Below, one piece after another: positions 62,935 to 64,000 of a stretch of DNA of 64,000 nt. Positions within the stretch are counted from its first letter, which is position 1; every line of letters begins with the position of its first letter. This DNA comes from Neobacillus sp. SuZ13 (GTDB taxonomy: Bacteria; Bacillota; Bacilli; Bacillales; Cytobacillaceae). The notes beneath the pieces were generated by a model, which did no database searches, had not been told where the DNA came from, and saw only the letters and a program-made list of their open reading frames with translations. A program made the translations under genes and the position numbers. The stretch lies in the NCBI RefSeq assembly GCF_030123365.1, contig NZ_CP126107.1, forward strand, positions 242,501 to 306,500, written 5' to 3'.

Positions 62935-64000
62935 ATGGAATGGACAACTGAACAACGATACAGAAGCATAGACGACGTGACTGAAGAGGAAATTCAAGCG
63001 TTAGCTAAACTTGTGAATCAATGTCCATGGCGGCAGTCTTTTCATATTCAGCCGCTAACAGGATTGTTAAATGACCCGAATGGCTTTAGTTATTTTAATG
63101 GAGAATATCATTTATTCTATCAATGGTTTCCGCTTGGACCTGTTCATGGATTGAAGCATTGGTATCACACGAGGTCAAAAGACCTTGTTCATTGGGAAAA
63201 TGTTGGAATGGGCATTGAGCCGTCGAATGAATTTGATAGTCATGGGGCGTATTCCGGAAGTGGAATTGAGCATGATGGAAAATTATATTTAATGTACACT
63301 GGCAATACACGCGATGAAAATTGGAATCGACACCCGTATCAATGTTTGGCTGTACTGAATCCGGATGGAAGCCTTGTGAAAATGGATGCACCGGTAATTG
63401 CAGATATTCCAAATGGCTATACCGATCATTTTCGTGATCCAAAGGTTTGGCAGCATGGGGATCATTTCTACGCGGTAATTGGTGCTCAAAGGAAAAATGA
63501 GACAGGAAGTGCCGTTTTATATCGCTCTGGTGATCTAAAGGATTGGCAGTTTGCGGGTGAATTGAAGACTGGTTTAGGTGAAGATTTCGGTTATATGTGG
63601 GAATGTCCGGATTATTTTGAGCTGGACGAGCAAGGAGTGTTCCTTTTCTCCCCACAAGGGTTAAAAGCGGAAGGCGACCACTATCAAAACATTTATCAAT
63701 CAGGGTATGTAATTGGAAGTCCAATAGATTTAGAGAATATCGAATTAAAGCATGGTGCATTTCATGAGTTGGATCGCGGGTTTGATTTTTACGCACCACA
63801 ATCGACGCTGGATCATCAGGGGAGACGTATTTTAGTCGGCTGGATGGGATTACCGGAGATTGACTATCCTACTGATAAAAATGGGTGGGCACACTGTTTA
63901 ACACTTCCTCGGGAGCTATCTGTTAAAGATGGAAAGCTGATTCAGCAGCCAGTACCTGAGCTAGTATCTCTTCGCGGGGAAAAGGTGGAGACCAGTCAAG
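62935..64000 (+). CDS. scrB: sucrose-6-phosphate hydrolase, GH32 (3' end outside the window)
   Basis: 355 codons visible, cut by the window end. ATG 62935 follows AGGAGTG. GH32 motifs: LTGLLNDPNGF with the nucleophile aspartate, HFRDPKV (RDP, transition-state stabiliser) and MWECPDYFEL (acid/base glutamate). It splits the sucrose-6-phosphate made by the adjacent PTS into glucose-6-phosphate and fructose. Confidence 0.93.
   Translation, partial: MEWTTEQRYRSIDDVTEEEIQALAKLVNQCPWRQSFHIQPLTGLLNDPNGFSYFNGEYHLFYQWFPLGPVHGLKHWYHTRSKDLVHWENVGMGIEPSNEFDSHGAYSGSGIEHDGKLYLMYTGNTRDENWNRHPYQCLAVLNPDGSLVKMDAPVIADIPNGYTDHFRDPKVWQHGDHFYAVIGAQRKNETGSAVLYRSGDLKDWQFAGELKTGLGEDFGYMWECPDYFELDEQGVFLFSPQGLKAEGDHYQNIYQSGYVIGSPIDLENIELKHGAFHELDRGFDFYAPQSTLDHQGRRILVGWMGLPEIDYPTDKNGWAHCLTLPRELSVKDGKLIQQPVPELVSLRGEKVETSQ

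Noticed and set aside
63095..63799. A 234-codon open frame on the minus strand inside scrB.
   Set aside because: It lies fully antisense to a clear GH32 gene, has histidine/asparagine-rich composition typical of antisense reading and no ribosome site.

Overview
The window is a low-GC Gram-positive chromosome segment from a Bacillaceae bacterium (Bacillus, Neobacillus or Mesobacillus type). The evidence is the gene order tRNA-Met/tRNA-Asp, tsaE-tsaB-rimI-tsaD, ABC-F (ydiF), moaC, rex, ydiK-ydiL, groES-groEL, which matches the Bacillus subtilis rrnE-to-groEL region as I recall it, plus strong Shine-Dalgarno sites, TTG/GTG starts, a CIRCE operator and Bacillus-style terminators. The species cannot be named from the sequence alone.

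Region 1 (1-14.1 kb) is core chromosome. It holds the tail of an rRNA/tRNA operon, the t6A-modification genes, a cluster of DnaA-box-like 9-mers behind tsaD, ydiF, moaC, rex, then a yhbD-bacE-bacF (bactofilin) operon with an MFS exporter, ydiK/ydiL and groESL.

Region 2 (14.06-26.76 kb) looks like a decayed genomic island in the 3' end of groEL. A 23-bp piece of the groEL end, including its stop codon, is repeated directly at 14056-14078 and 26735-26757. A frameshifted tyrosine-integrase remnant lies just inside the left copy, and a second integrase tail lies just outside the right copy, suggesting two successive insertions. Cargo: an Opp-type peptide ABC operon, a group II intron domain V fossil, a SAM-I riboswitch in front of a secreted LVIVD-repeat protein, several broken small genes, a DinB-like protein, and a divergent quinone-oxidoreductase/HxlR pair.

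Region 3 (27.5-36.4 kb) starts with five TTAACA-like hexamers at an exact 11-bp period, a PhoP box, in front of an operon for a lipoprotein binding protein, a cytoplasmic alkaline-phosphatase-superfamily hydrolase, two permeases, an ATPase, a DeoR regulator and a HAD phosphatase. This reads as a phosphate-starvation phosphoester or phosphonate uptake and breakdown system. An SMR pair and a D-serine dehydratase gene follow; the latter is interrupted by TAA exactly at its PLP lysine codon.

Region 4 (36.9-53.8 kb) is the most striking block: C4-dicarboxylate/hydroxy-acid metabolism. A DcuS/DcuR-like pair precedes an operon with a DASS transporter, a two-subunit class I fumarase/tartrate dehydratase, and a three-subunit type-E fumarate reductase/succinate dehydrogenase whose third subunit is HdrB-like with two CCG domains. 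A perfect TTTGTGAAATATTTCACAAA palindrome (Rex/Fnr type) lies upstream, indicating redox or anaerobic control. A second similar sensor/regulator pair sits among two malic enzymes and a KdgT-family transporter. Four promoter regions share a TTTAnTTACAAAA motif that may be the regulators' binding site.

Region 5 (54.1-64.0 kb) is beta-glucoside and sucrose PTS metabolism: a LicR activator, licB/licC/licA, a GH1 6-phospho-beta-glucosidase, then a LacI regulator, a sucrose IIBC and a GH32 hydrolase that runs off the window. Three GGAACCGGTTCC-type operators precede the sucrose genes.
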